Shown here: piece by piece, positions 50,866 through 58,087 of the stretch | Numbering within the stretch: the stretch's first letter is position 1 | How the letters are laid out: each line of letters starts with the position of its first letter | DNA from: Bacillota bacterium | GTDB lineage: Bacteria; Bacillota; Clostridia; Acetivibrionales; DTU013 | DNA length: 58,087 nucleotides | NCBI GenBank assembly: GCA_023435745.1 | Contig: JAEZMD010000004.1 | Span: forward strand, 1 to 58,087 | Direction of reading: 5' to 3' | Notes under the pieces: generated by a model | The model's database searches: none | What the model was told of the DNA's origin: nothing | What the model saw: the letters and a program-made list of their open reading frames with translations, nothing else | Program-made: the position numbers and the translations under genes

Positions 50866-51964
50866 TGAAATTGGGCTTTGGCCGGACGTAAGCCAGGATG
50901 ACTGGAGCAACTGGAAGTGGCAGCTTAAAAACCGAATAACAACTGTTGAACAGCTGAACAAAATATTAAGGCTTTCAGAAAATGAAAAAGAGAAAATAAG
51001 CCTTTGCCTTGAGAAATTCAGGATGGCAATAACTCCCTACTACAGCTCTCTATTCGACCCGGATGATCCAAACTGCCCCATAAGGCTGCAGTCGGTGCCA
51101 ACCTTCAATGAGCTGAATATTCTACCCTGTGAGCTGAACGACCCCCTGGGAGAGGAACATGATTCCCCGGTTGAGGGTATAGTTCACAGATATCCGGATA
51201 GAGTGCTGTTCCTGCTTACCCGCAAATGCGCCATGTATTGCAGGCACTGCACGAGACGGCGTATGGTGGGGGAGGAAGACTTCTCGATAAGCCGCGAAAC
51301 CATGGATAAGGCGATAGAGTATATTAAAAGTAATACTGCTATCAGAGATGTGCTTTTATCGGGAGGCGACCCCTTTATCCTCAGTGACAGCTTTCTTGAG
51401 AATGTAGTCAGTCGTCTGAGAGAGATCCCTCATGTTGAAGTTATCCGTATCGGTACCAGGACGCCTGCGGTTCTGCCTATGAGAATCACCGGTGATCTTC
51501 TTTCCATGCTGAAAAAATACCAGCCAATATGGATAAATACTCATTTCAACCATCCGAAGGAAATTACAGCCATGGCAATTGAGGCCTGTGCGAAAATTAT
51601 CGATGCCGGTATTCCTTTAGGCAACCAGAGCGTTTTACTGCGAGGTATTAATGACAGCGCCGACATCTTAAAGGAGCTTTTACTCAAGCTGGTGAAAAAC
51701 AGAATACGGCCATATTACCTGTATCAGTGCGATGTTGCCCTTGGTATCAGCCATTTCAGAACCCCGGTTCAAAAAGGCATAGAGATTATGAAAAACCTCA
51801 GGGGATTCATTTCCGGCTATGCCGTACCAACCTATGTAATAGACGCGCCGGGTGGAGGAGGCAAAATACCAGTAAATCCGGAATACCTGATTTCCGTAGA
51901 TAAGGACTGTGTTTATATGAAAAACTACAAGGGCAAGCCATATTCCTATCCTAACGTTGAATAG
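50846..51964 (+). CDS. kamA: Lysine-2,3-aminomutase-like radical SAM enzyme (KamA family)
   Basis: A 372-residue KamA-family radical SAM/PLP enzyme. The cluster motif is C128xxxC132xxC135 (CAMYCRHC), and the PLP lysine is K340 in DAPGGGGK. Asp296 (QCDVALG) and Asp333 (VIDAPGG) align with D293 and D330 of Clostridium subterminale lysine 2,3-aminomutase, which hold the lysine side-chain amine; glutamate 2,3-aminomutases replace both. The zinc ligands of that enzyme (Cys268 and three C-terminal Cys) are missing: Ser271 stands at the first and the tail is short, as in EpmB. ATG at 50846 with GGAGG 9 nt upstream. Its start overlaps the ligase gene. Confidence 0.92.
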   Translation: MSVKEHNEIGLWPDVSQDDWSNWKWQLKNRITTVEQLNKILRLSENEKEKISLCLEKFRMAITPYYSSLFDPDDPNCPIRLQSVPTFNELNILPCELNDPLGEEHDSPVEGIVHRYPDRVLFLLTRKCAMYCRHCTRRRMVGEEDFSISRETMDKAIEYIKSNTAIRDVLLSGGDPFILSDSFLENVVSRLREIPHVEVIRIGTRTPAVLPMRITGDLLSMLKKYQPIWINTHFNHPKEITAMAIEACAKIIDAGIPLGNQSVLLRGINDSADILKELLLKLVKNRIRPYYLYQCDVALGISHFRTPVQKGIEIMKNLRGFISGYAVPTYVIDAPGGGGKIPVNPEYLISVDKDCVYMKNYKGKPYSYPNVE

Positions 51965-51979
51965 AAAGCAGAAAGGTTT

Positions 51980-52444
51980 TCAGGCTTCGCTGGAAATATC
52001 AAGCTCTATCTTGTCGTTATTATCCAGCTGCAGAGGGATACAAATGGTTTTCATCTTGCTGGGAGTGATCTGCATGTTTTCACCCATCAGCAGCGACGGC
52101 GGCGTAATATCGATGTTAAGGCCCCTGTTGTAGAGGATCGTGGCAGCATTGCCCATTATCATATTAGCCAGTTCGGAAATTGCGCTTTTTGATAGCTCGT
52201 CGAATTCTGTGACCTCCATCCCCATCATCATGCTGGAAGCAATTTTCATTCCCAGCTCGCGAGTCATGGAAAATATAGCTTGTCCGCGGATCTTGCCGGT
52301 CAGACCTACCATAATAATTATATCTTCACTTCTGTATGGAGCAGTCTTCAAATATACTTTACCAAGTTTTGCATCCAGCGATGCGATCTGTTTTATAACA
52401 GTCTGGCTGGCTTCAATAAATGGATTGATATATTCAATATTCAT
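51980..52444 (-). CDS. cheX: CheX-type chemotaxis phosphatase
   Basis: A 154-residue protein of the CheX/CheC-like family. The catalytic pair is E91 and N94 in SAISELANMIMGN, the ExxN helix; only one such helix is seen, as in CheX. It dephosphorylates CheY-P in chemotaxis. The start is the ATG at 52444 with GAGGTGG upstream. It stands between the KamA-like gene (convergent) and spoVA with no che or fli gene near it, so its CheY partner is elsewhere. The following 222 bp to spoVAE contain no clear gene. Confidence 0.88.
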   Translation of the reverse strand: MNIEYINPFIEASQTVIKQIASLDAKLGKVYLKTAPYRSEDIIIMVGLTGKIRGQAIFSMTRELGMKIASSMMMGMEVTEFDELSKSAISELANMIMGNAATILYNRGLNIDITPPSLLMGENMQITPSKMKTICIPLQLDNNDKIELDISSEA

Positions 52445-52666
52445 AAAAAATAACCCACCTCTACTCGAAAGCTGTCATTCACTTTCTGTTTGTTAATATC
52501 TATTCTATATTAATAGTTAAAATCCTTTTTTTCAATAGAAATTGTATTTTTTATGAATCGGCGAAGCCATCTTTTACCTTTCCGTCCAGCTCTTGAATCA
52601 TTTTTAATAGCTTTTGTAGTTATGCGCGCATTCCAACCCAACGATGAATATGTCCCCTCTCGGCCG

Positions 52667-53035
52667 TCACGCTTTTGCCTTGGGTTTGAAGGCAACAGCA
52701 ACCAGATAGCCAAAAAAGATGGCCGCGGCCACACCAGCTGCAGTTGCTCTTATCCCTCCGGTAAATATGCCTAGAAGTCCGTGCTTATCAATTTCACTCA
52801 TGGTTCCTTTGGCCAGACTGTATCCAAAGCCCGTCAAAGGAACTGTGGCTCCAGCGCCGCCAACGTCAGCGATTTTTTGATAAATACCAAGGCCTGTCAG
52901 AAAAACACCTATTGTGACAAACAGCACCAATATCCTTGCTGAAGTGAGCTTCGTCTTGTCTATCAGGATCTGCCCTATGGCACAGATCAATCCGCCGATC
53001 AAAAATGCATTAATGTATGGTGTTATCGCTTTCAT
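52667..53035 (-). CDS. spoVAE: SpoVAE (SpoVAEb), spore dipicolinate channel component
   Basis: A 122-residue membrane protein of the SpoVAE/SpoVAEb family with about four helices (YINAFLIGGLICAIGQILIDK; ILVLFVTIGVFLTGLGIY). The conserved GGAGATVPLTGFGYSLAKG loop matches the SpoVAC/SpoVAE motif. It takes part in uptake of calcium dipicolinate into the forespore. ATG at 53035 with GGAGG inside the end of spoVAD. Last gene of the spoVA cluster. Confidence 0.93.
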   Translation of the reverse strand: MKAITPYINAFLIGGLICAIGQILIDKTKLTSARILVLFVTIGVFLTGLGIYQKIADVGGAGATVPLTGFGYSLAKGTMSEIDKHGLLGIFTGGIRATAAGVAAAIFFGYLVAVAFKPKAKA

Positions 53036-53039
53036 CCTA

Positions 53040-54059
53040 TTACCTCCCTGCTATATTTTCAATTGCTACCGCATGAGCCACACATGGTATGCTCTCTCCC
53101 TGCTGAACGCTTGTTGGGCTCAATAGTGCGCCGGTGGGAACAAATAGTATTTTATTCAGTTTTCCATTTTTGAGCCCGTCATATAAATATCCGGCTAACA
53201 CAGTAGCTGAACAGCCACACCCGCTTGCGCCGGCATGTACGTCTTGACTTTTGTCGAATATCAAAAGGCCACAGTCATTGAGAATACCTCCTATACGGAT
53301 TCCATTGGAGGATAGGAGATCATCCAGTATTTCACTTCCTATGGAACCCAGATCACCTGTAACCACCATATCGTAATAGTCCTGAGCAAGTCCAGTATCT
53401 TCAAAGTGAGCATAAATTGTATCCGCTGCGGCCGGCGCCATTGCAGCTCCCATGTTATTCTGATCCTTGATGCCCATATCTACGATTTTTCCTGTTGTGA
53501 TATGTGTGATAAAAGGACCCGTTCCCTGTGCAGACAGCAAAACTGCACCGGCGCCGGTGATTGTCCATTGTGAGGTTGGCGGCCTTTGTGAACCAAGCTC
53601 CAGTGGAAATCTGAACTGTTTTTCAGCAGAACAGAAGTGGCTGGAGGTCATACACACCACGTTGGCTGCAAACCCACCATCTATCAGCATGGCTCCTAGG
53701 CACATGGACTCTCCCATGGTCGAGCATGCTCCGTAAATGCCATAAAATGGCACGTTTGATTCCCTCAGTCCAAAATTTGCTGCTATACATTGATTCAACA
53801 GGTCTCCTGCTATAATGAAATCCAGTCCGCTGATGGCCATGGATGCTTTTGTTGTGACTTTGGCCAACGTTTCCCTTACAAACTTGCTTTCAGCCTTTTC
53901 CCATGATTTTTCACCCCAGAATTCATCATCTGTTATTTGGTCGAAAAAACCTGATAGTGGCCCTTTGCCTTCCTTCGGGCCGACAATGGAAGCCGTTGCA
54001 GTGATAACCGGCGGATTCTGAAGTCGTGTCGTCTGCTTTCCAACTTTTTTCTCCAGCAT
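53040..54059 (-). CDS. spoVAD: SpoVAD, spore dipicolinate-binding protein
   Basis: A 339-residue soluble protein with a thiolase-like fold. Bacillus subtilis SpoVAD binds dipicolinic acid. Marks are PPVITATASIVGPKEGKGPL, YGIYGACSTMGESMCLGAML and HAGASGCGCSATVLAGYL. ATG at 54059 with AAAGGG upstream. It lies between SpoVAC (15 bp) and SpoVAE (4 bp) in the normal order. Confidence 0.95.
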   Translation of the reverse strand: MLEKKVGKQTTRLQNPPVITATASIVGPKEGKGPLSGFFDQITDDEFWGEKSWEKAESKFVRETLAKVTTKASMAISGLDFIIAGDLLNQCIAANFGLRESNVPFYGIYGACSTMGESMCLGAMLIDGGFAANVVCMTSSHFCSAEKQFRFPLELGSQRPPTSQWTITGAGAVLLSAQGTGPFITHITTGKIVDMGIKDQNNMGAAMAPAAADTIYAHFEDTGLAQDYYDMVVTGDLGSIGSEILDDLLSSNGIRIGGILNDCGLLIFDKSQDVHAGASGCGCSATVLAGYLYDGLKNGKLNKILFVPTGALLSPTSVQQGESIPCVAHAVAIENIAGR

Positions 54060-54074
54060 ACCTGTATACCCTTT

Positions 54075-54530
54075 CTATTTATTCAAATGCTTTGCGATAT
54101 AGTAAATGATCCCAACCACGATAGATGAGCCTGTGCCATATACCAAAACAGGCCCTGCAATTAGAAACATCCTCGCTCCGATACCAAGCACATACCCTTC
54201 GCTTTTATACTCCATTGCAGGAGACGCTATGGAATTTGCAAATCCTGTGATCGGCACAATTGAACCTGCGCCTGCAAATTTACCCAAGTCGTCATACAGA
54301 TTGAGCGCCGTAAAGAGAACGCCGAGAAAAACCATAACAACGGCAGTCAGTGATCCTACTGTCTCTACATCCAGACCCATGGCTTTAAATGCATTGGAAA
54401 AAAGCTGCCCAACCACACAGATCAGCCCTCCGACAAGATATGCCCTGAAAAAGTTTCTAGCCAGCTTTGAGTCAGGTGATTTACTGTCTACATATTTTTT
54501 ATACTCATCCTTTGTCATTACCTGCTGCAT
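54075..54530 (-). CDS. spoVAC: SpoVAC, spore dipicolinate channel protein
   Basis: A 151-residue membrane protein. Bacillus SpoVAC acts as a mechanosensitive channel in calcium-dipicolinate release. About four helices are visible, with the family loop AGAGSIVPITGFANSIASPAMEYKSEGYVLGIG. The start is ATG at 54530, adjacent to the stop of the small upstream gene, with GGAGGAG about 10 nt before it. It shares the loop with SpoVAE, to which it is paralogous. Confidence 0.95.
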   Translation of the reverse strand: MQQVMTKDEYKKYVDSKSPDSKLARNFFRAYLVGGLICVVGQLFSNAFKAMGLDVETVGSLTAVVMVFLGVLFTALNLYDDLGKFAGAGSIVPITGFANSIASPAMEYKSEGYVLGIGARMFLIAGPVLVYGTGSSIVVGIIYYIAKHLNK

Positions 54531-54701
54531 TCAAGCATCTCCTCCCTGTGCTGATCCAATCATCCGCAGAATTACAAAAACGCCCCTGGAAGGCGTCTTG
54601 TTGCCGCTCTGCGCACTAATAAACATCCATAGCAGTACTATCAAAGCTATAACTGCCAAAATGATCAGAAAGATCTTGTATCTGTCCAATATGGCCAGCA
54701 T
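54531..54701 (-). CDS. Small single-span membrane protein upstream of spoVAC
   Basis: A 56-residue protein from the ATG at 54701 (GGAGG 8 nt upstream). One membrane segment (IFLIILAVIALIVLLWMF) is followed by a short polar tail rich in Ser, Gly and Arg. Its stop directly abuts the SpoVAC start, so translation should be coupled. I do not recognise a family. Its place and promoter suggest expression in the forespore and a role around the SpoVA channel, which is inference. Cytoplasm-side tail topology cannot be decided. Confidence 0.7.
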   Translation of the reverse strand: MLAILDRYKIFLIILAVIALIVLLWMFISAQSGNKTPSRGVFVILRMIGSAQGGDA

Positions 54702-54734
54702 ATAGAAAACCTCCTTTGCTATTCTCAGTTTATT

Positions 54735-54764
54735 TATTATTGGAATAGCAAGGAGGAAGTATGC
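54735..54764 (-). promoter_or_regulatory. Candidate sigma-G/sigma-F promoter of the spoVA cluster
   Basis: On the minus strand GCATA (54764-54760), an 18-bp spacer, and AATAATA (54741-54735). This resembles the sigma-G -35 (GHATR) and -10 (CATWHTA, one mismatch). The start of transcription would be near 54728, about 27 bp before the first gene. spoVA of Bacillus is a sigma-G operon. Confidence 0.45.
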
Positions 54765-54809
54765 AGACAAATAATGTTAATTGAAATGTTCACAATGTGG
54801 GTTTCTGAA

Positions 54810-56090
54810 TCAGAAATTAAACTGCGGCAAGTATTCCCTGTTTGCCAAAAGCATTTCTTTTAGAGCCGGCTGAGCTTTATCATAATCACCGATGAGTGGG
54901 TGAACCATCAGCGCGGACAACGCATCGTTGAAGCTGCCATTAAGGGCTGCTTTTATAGTCAGTTTTTCATACATTTTAACTGCTTTCATCATACTAATAA
55001 TATATTCATTTGAGAAATTTCTGAGCTTGACAGGCACAGGGCCATCCTTGCCCACAGTGCACTTCACCTCGACGACATCTTCCATGTTCATAAACTCATA
55101 TGCCCCGTTATTGAGCACATTAACAACATGTATGTCGCCTTTATCATTAACGATGGAATCAATAACGGAGACCGCTGCTTCTGAATATAGAGCGCCGCCG
55201 CGCTTGTCAAGAATCTCCGGTTTTGACACAAGCGTTGGGTCGCTGTAAAGCTCTAAAAGATCATTTTCGATATCCATACAAATCTCTCCGCGGGTTTTCT
55301 CAGCTGATTTGCATTTTTCTATCTGCTGCTCTCTGAAATAATAATAATTCAGATAGCTGATGGGTAACCCTCCGGTCGCGCCCATGAGATCAGGCGAATA
55401 TTTTCTTCCCGGAATGTTCTTTAGCGCAACGGATTCTATTTCGTCTTTAAAAAGCTCATGTAATATCTCGCGTCCATCCGCGTATATTGCGGTAATCCAG
55501 CAAAGATGATTGAGTCCCACGAAGTCATAATCAAATTGCTTTGTCCCTTCAGGCACTTTGGTACGTGCATCTTTAATCATATTGATCGGCCCATTGCACA
55601 ATCCTATCGTCTTCACACGGCTGTGCTGTAGCAATGCTTCAGCAACTATGCCGGATGGGTTTGAAAAATTGATAAACCACGCATTTGGAGCAAGCCGTTC
55701 TATTTCCCTTGCAATGTTCATAACAACCGGTATTGTTCGTAACGCATTCATCATGCCTCCGATACCTGTTGTCTCCTGTCCAAGCAGGTTATATTTCAAG
55801 GGTATCTTCTCATCTTTAATCCTTGCTTCGAGCAGACCTACCCGAATCTGCCCGATTACAAAATCAGCGCCTGCCACCGCTTCCTGGAGGCTATTTGTAA
55901 GCTTGATCTTTGCATTCATCCCCGCCGCCTTAAGCATACGTTCGGCAAATGCCACAACAATCCCCTGTTTATGCTGGTCAATATCCATAAACCAAAACTC
56001 ATCTATTTTCAGTGAATCTGCCCTTGCAATAAATCCGCTAATAAGTTCGGGAGTGTAAGTGCTCCCAGCTCCGATTACAGCGATCTTCAT
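54810..56090 (-). CDS. Glycoside hydrolase family 4 protein (6-phospho-beta-glucosidase type)
   Basis: A 426-residue NAD- and Mn-dependent GH4 glycosidase. The Rossmann start KIAVIGAGSTYTPELISGF is typical, with FSNPSGIV, LCNGPINM (the metal-binding Cys region) and GLNHLCW. The N-x-x-Asn/His motif set fits 6-phospho-beta-glucosidases (LicH/CelF), though GH4 also includes alpha-galactosidases, so specificity is a guess. ATG at 56090 with GGGAGA upstream. It follows the LacI gene by 58 bp, forming an operon with the BadF-type kinase. No PTS or ABC transporter is in the window. Confidence 0.9.
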   Translation of the reverse strand: MKIAVIGAGSTYTPELISGFIARADSLKIDEFWFMDIDQHKQGIVVAFAERMLKAAGMNAKIKLTNSLQEAVAGADFVIGQIRVGLLEARIKDEKIPLKYNLLGQETTGIGGMMNALRTIPVVMNIAREIERLAPNAWFINFSNPSGIVAEALLQHSRVKTIGLCNGPINMIKDARTKVPEGTKQFDYDFVGLNHLCWITAIYADGREILHELFKDEIESVALKNIPGRKYSPDLMGATGGLPISYLNYYYFREQQIEKCKSAEKTRGEICMDIENDLLELYSDPTLVSKPEILDKRGGALYSEAAVSVIDSIVNDKGDIHVVNVLNNGAYEFMNMEDVVEVKCTVGKDGPVPVKLRNFSNEYIISMMKAVKMYEKLTIKAALNGSFNDALSALMVHPLIGDYDKAQPALKEMLLANREYLPQFNF

Positions 56091-56148
56091 AACATCTTCT
56101 CCCTTCTTGCTTCTGCCGTCGGGTCTTCAACCTGCGAAATGAAGCCTG

Positions 56149-57159
56149 TCATTTTGTCGTATCTCTTACGATTAGCTCAGTTTGATAGACCTTTCTTGTT
56201 TTTTCCTTGTTCGGATCAGCTATCGTTTTGATCAGCGTTTTTATGCTGTCCTTTCCTATATCAAACAGAGGCTGACGAACTGTTGTCAGGGGAATATTAT
56301 GTCTCCTGTCAGGTGGAAGGATCTTTTGGTCGTCAAAACCGACTATAGCAATATCCTCCGGTATTTTAAGCCCCTTGTCAAAAACAGCGTCGATAGCGCC
56401 GCAGGCAACGGCATCATCAACACAGAATACTGCCGTCGGCCTATTAGCCTCTTCCATTGATAGTAGCTCCATCATACACTCATAGCCGCTTTTATATGTC
56501 ATTTTGCTGTAAACAACATAACCCTCTTCAATGGTCAAACTAGCGGCGCGCATTGCATTTGAGTATCCGATCATACGGTCTATTGAAATTTTAATATTGG
56601 GGTTTCCTACGATATGCGCAATTCTCTTATACCCGCTGTCTATTAGGTAGTTCACTGCCTGCATAGCTCCACCGATATTATCAACCAGCAGATTATCTAT
56701 ATCAAGATCCTTATACTCATTTTCTATGACAAGTATCGGAAATTTGGCCATGGCTAATTCCCTTATAGTAGCTTCATCTGAAAAATAGGAGCCGTAAATA
56801 ATAACTCCATCGACAAATCCCTGTCTGAGATAATTCAGATATTCCTGTCTCTTTAAGCCGCTTCCCCCGGAATTACAATACACCAGCTTATATTTCTCAT
56901 CAGCAATACCTTCTTCTATCCCTTGAAGCAAATCATAATAAAAAGGATCGACAAGCTTTTCAAGAACTACGCCTATAATATCCGTCTTTTTTCGGACAAG
57001 CGCCCTGGCGGCACTGTTCGGAATATAGTCAAGCTTTTCCACCGCTTCCATTATTCTTTTTTTTGTATCGTCGCTAATGCTTCCCTTATTGTTCAAAACC
57101 TTGGAAACAGTAGTGTCTGACACCCCAGCATAGCGCGCAACATCCTTGATCGTAGGCAA
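56149..57159 (-). CDS. LacI-family transcriptional regulator
   Basis: A 336-residue LacI-family repressor. The helix-turn-helix IKDVARYAGVSDTTVSKVLN is followed by the hinge YIPNSAARALVRKKT and a periplasmic-binding-type domain with the signature IAIVGFDDQKI. The TTG at 57159 is the likely start: it gives the usual MPTIKDVA beginning and lies 6 nt after GGGGGG, while two ATGs just upstream are too close to that site. It is placed between the kinase and GH4 genes in one operon, so it probably senses the same sugar phosphate. Confidence 0.93.
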   Translation of the reverse strand: MPTIKDVARYAGVSDTTVSKVLNNKGSISDDTKKRIMEAVEKLDYIPNSAARALVRKKTDIIGVVLEKLVDPFYYDLLQGIEEGIADEKYKLVYCNSGGSGLKRQEYLNYLRQGFVDGVIIYGSYFSDEATIRELAMAKFPILVIENEYKDLDIDNLLVDNIGGAMQAVNYLIDSGYKRIAHIVGNPNIKISIDRMIGYSNAMRAASLTIEEGYVVYSKMTYKSGYECMMELLSMEEANRPTAVFCVDDAVACGAIDAVFDKGLKIPEDIAIVGFDDQKILPPDRRHNIPLTTVRQPLFDIGKDSIKTLIKTIADPNKEKTRKVYQTELIVRDTTK

Positions 57160-57197
57160 CATCATCCCCCCTTGTGTCTCAATTCAACTGCCGCACA

Positions 57198-58087
57198 TTA
57201 TATTCCGTACTTTAGCATGTTGCTTTTAATATTTGCGATAACATCGGCATTCAACGGTGAATTGATCCTTTTCAGCGCTTCGTACACAGAACCTATAACA
57301 GGCGGATCCTTAAACAATATAATCGAAAAATCAGGAACTTTTCTGCGTATGGATAGAATAAGAGAATCTCTCAAAAGCAAGCTTTCAGCCTTATTATACA
57401 GGCCCCCCGCAAGTACGATCGGAATATGAGCCTTATGTAAACCGGCGCGTTCAATGAAGCCTCCCAGCATTTCACCAACAGTCCTACCCATTTTAATTAA
57501 AATATCCTGACATACTTCATCCCCTTTATTGGCCAGTTCAAATATAAGCTTGACTATTCCGTTCATTTTATCATAATTTATTCCATTTGCATACATGTCA
57601 TCACAAATAGCCTGCATGTCTTTGACCTGAAGCAGTTCCGGGATACGGGTCTTCAGCTGCGTCTCCTTTCCGGTTCCTTCATCGCTTCTGAACGCATGAT
57701 GCAAAGCCTCTCTGATGAGCTCATTGCCTCCTCCATAATTTCCATATTCATATTGGAGAGCACGAAGAATATAACGATTACCTTTTTTATCCTTTATGGC
57801 AGCATTGTTCCCTGTGCCGCAAATGGAAACCGCACCCCACCCTTCTGGGGCCCCTCCCGAAAGCGCAATCCAGCAGTCATTTGTGATCTCATATGGTACT
57901 CCCCTGAAAATATCGCTTATGAAACTGTTCAGCAGCACATGATCTTTATCGGAATCAGCCCCTGCCAGCCCCATGAAGGCATAGGAAACATCGCCAAGTG
58001 TGAGTTCTGCCATGCTTAGCGCTTCCTTGACAACAAAATCAATTGTAGCCTTGACAGTATCAATTCCAACAAGCTGATGGTTGGATG
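57198..58087 (-). CDS. BadF/BadG-type ATPase, sugar (N-acetylglucosamine) kinase-like; partial
   Basis: A partial gene; the frame runs off the window at 58087, so the N-terminus (with the first phosphate-binding loop) is missing, and about 296 residues are visible. Visible motifs are VSYAFMGLAGADSDKD, AVSICGTGNNAAI (ATP-phosphate region), QYEYGNYGGGNELIREAL and the C-terminal PIVLAGGLYNKAES. This is the ASKHA family that includes N-acetylglucosamine kinase and activators of dehydratases. The sugar-kinase reading fits the following LacI and GH4 genes (38 bp to LacI). The ATG at 58013 is internal, since the frame is open upstream. Confidence 0.85.
   Translation of the reverse strand, partial: SNHQLVGIDTVKATIDFVVKEALSMAELTLGDVSYAFMGLAGADSDKDHVLLNSFISDIFRGVPYEITNDCWIALSGGAPEGWGAVSICGTGNNAAIKDKKGNRYILRALQYEYGNYGGGNELIREALHHAFRSDEGTGKETQLKTRIPELLQVKDMQAICDDMYANGINYDKMNGIVKLIFELANKGDEVCQDILIKMGRTVGEMLGGFIERAGLHKAHIPIVLAGGLYNKAESLLLRDSLILSIRRKVPDFSIILFKDPPVIGSVYEALKRINSPLNADVIANIKSNMLKYGI

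Noticed and set aside
50846..51964. Glutamate 2,3-aminomutase reading of the KamA-like gene
   Set aside because: Glutamate enzymes replace the two lysine-recognising aspartates, and both are retained here.
52510..52734. 74-codon open frame overlapping the spoVAE end
   Set aside because: It begins inside spoVAE, has no ribosome binding site and a composition unlike real proteins.

Overview
The window looks like a chromosomal segment of an endospore-forming Clostridia-type Firmicute with moderate GC content. The evidence is the SpoVAC-SpoVAD-SpoVAE set, an L27 precursor encoded next to its Prp protease, IreB, RuvX, DUF1292 and DUF3048 proteins, a YesM/YesN-type two-component pair, an HPr-like protein, and strong GGAGG-type ribosome binding sites with sigma-A promoters. 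Most of it is housekeeping, on the minus strand, with a few accessory stretches.

Layout. 0.2-5.6 kb: a minus-strand operon of a B12-binding-type radical SAM protein, its DUF2344 partner, RNase G, L21, Prp and L27. 5.7-8.2 kb: a PdxA-family dehydrogenase and an MFS transporter. 8.3 kb: tRNA-Pro(CGG). 8.7-16.2 kb: an accessory block with a Vsr/DUF559-like protein, a large MalT-like/BTAD hybrid regulator and two divergent lipoproteins. 16.3-21.5 kb: GH42 beta-galactosidase, a transglutaminase-like protein coupled to an ArgD-type aminotransferase, and a DUF3048 lipoprotein. 21.7-29.2 kb: PilZ protein, DUF1292, RuvX, aldo/keto reductase, IreB, MtaB, an HPr-like protein without the catalytic histidine, RNase R and SecG. 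29.3-41.9 kb: enolase, a YesM/YesN pair, GpmI, a PGK-TIM fusion, GAPDH, a DUF2156 protein, 6-phosphofructokinase and TrmL. 42.1-44.0 kb: an AT-rich set (NTF2-like, DJ-1/PfpI, GNAT), followed by a 965-bp gene-free stretch with 41-bp-period repeats. 45.0-49.5 kb: glutamate dehydrogenase and a 1062-residue protein joining a PPDK/PEP-synthase-type ATP-grasp domain to a nucleotidyltransferase. 49.8-52.0 kb: an overlapping ATP-grasp ligase and lysine-2,3-aminomutase-like pair. 52.0-54.7 kb: CheX and the spoVA cluster. 54.8-58.1 kb: GH4 glycosidase, LacI regulator and a BadF-type sugar kinase cut by the window end.

How the genes fit together. PFK, GAPDH, the PGK-TIM fusion, GpmI and enolase give most of glycolysis within about 12 kb on one strand, though the aldolase and pyruvate kinase steps are not here. 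RNase G, RNase R, MtaB, TrmL, L21, L27 and Prp concern translation and RNA turnover. The GH42 and GH4/LacI/BadF genes point to use of plant or host glycans.

The best candidates for undescribed biology are three. First, the ATP-grasp/KamA pair: KamA keeps both lysine-recognising aspartates and lacks the zinc tail, so a beta-lysine ligation pathway is a reasonable hypothesis. Second, the PPDK_N-nucleotidyltransferase fusion beside gdhA. Third, the MalT/BTAD regulator facing a lipoprotein pair. All functional statements come from reading motifs by eye; no database search was run.
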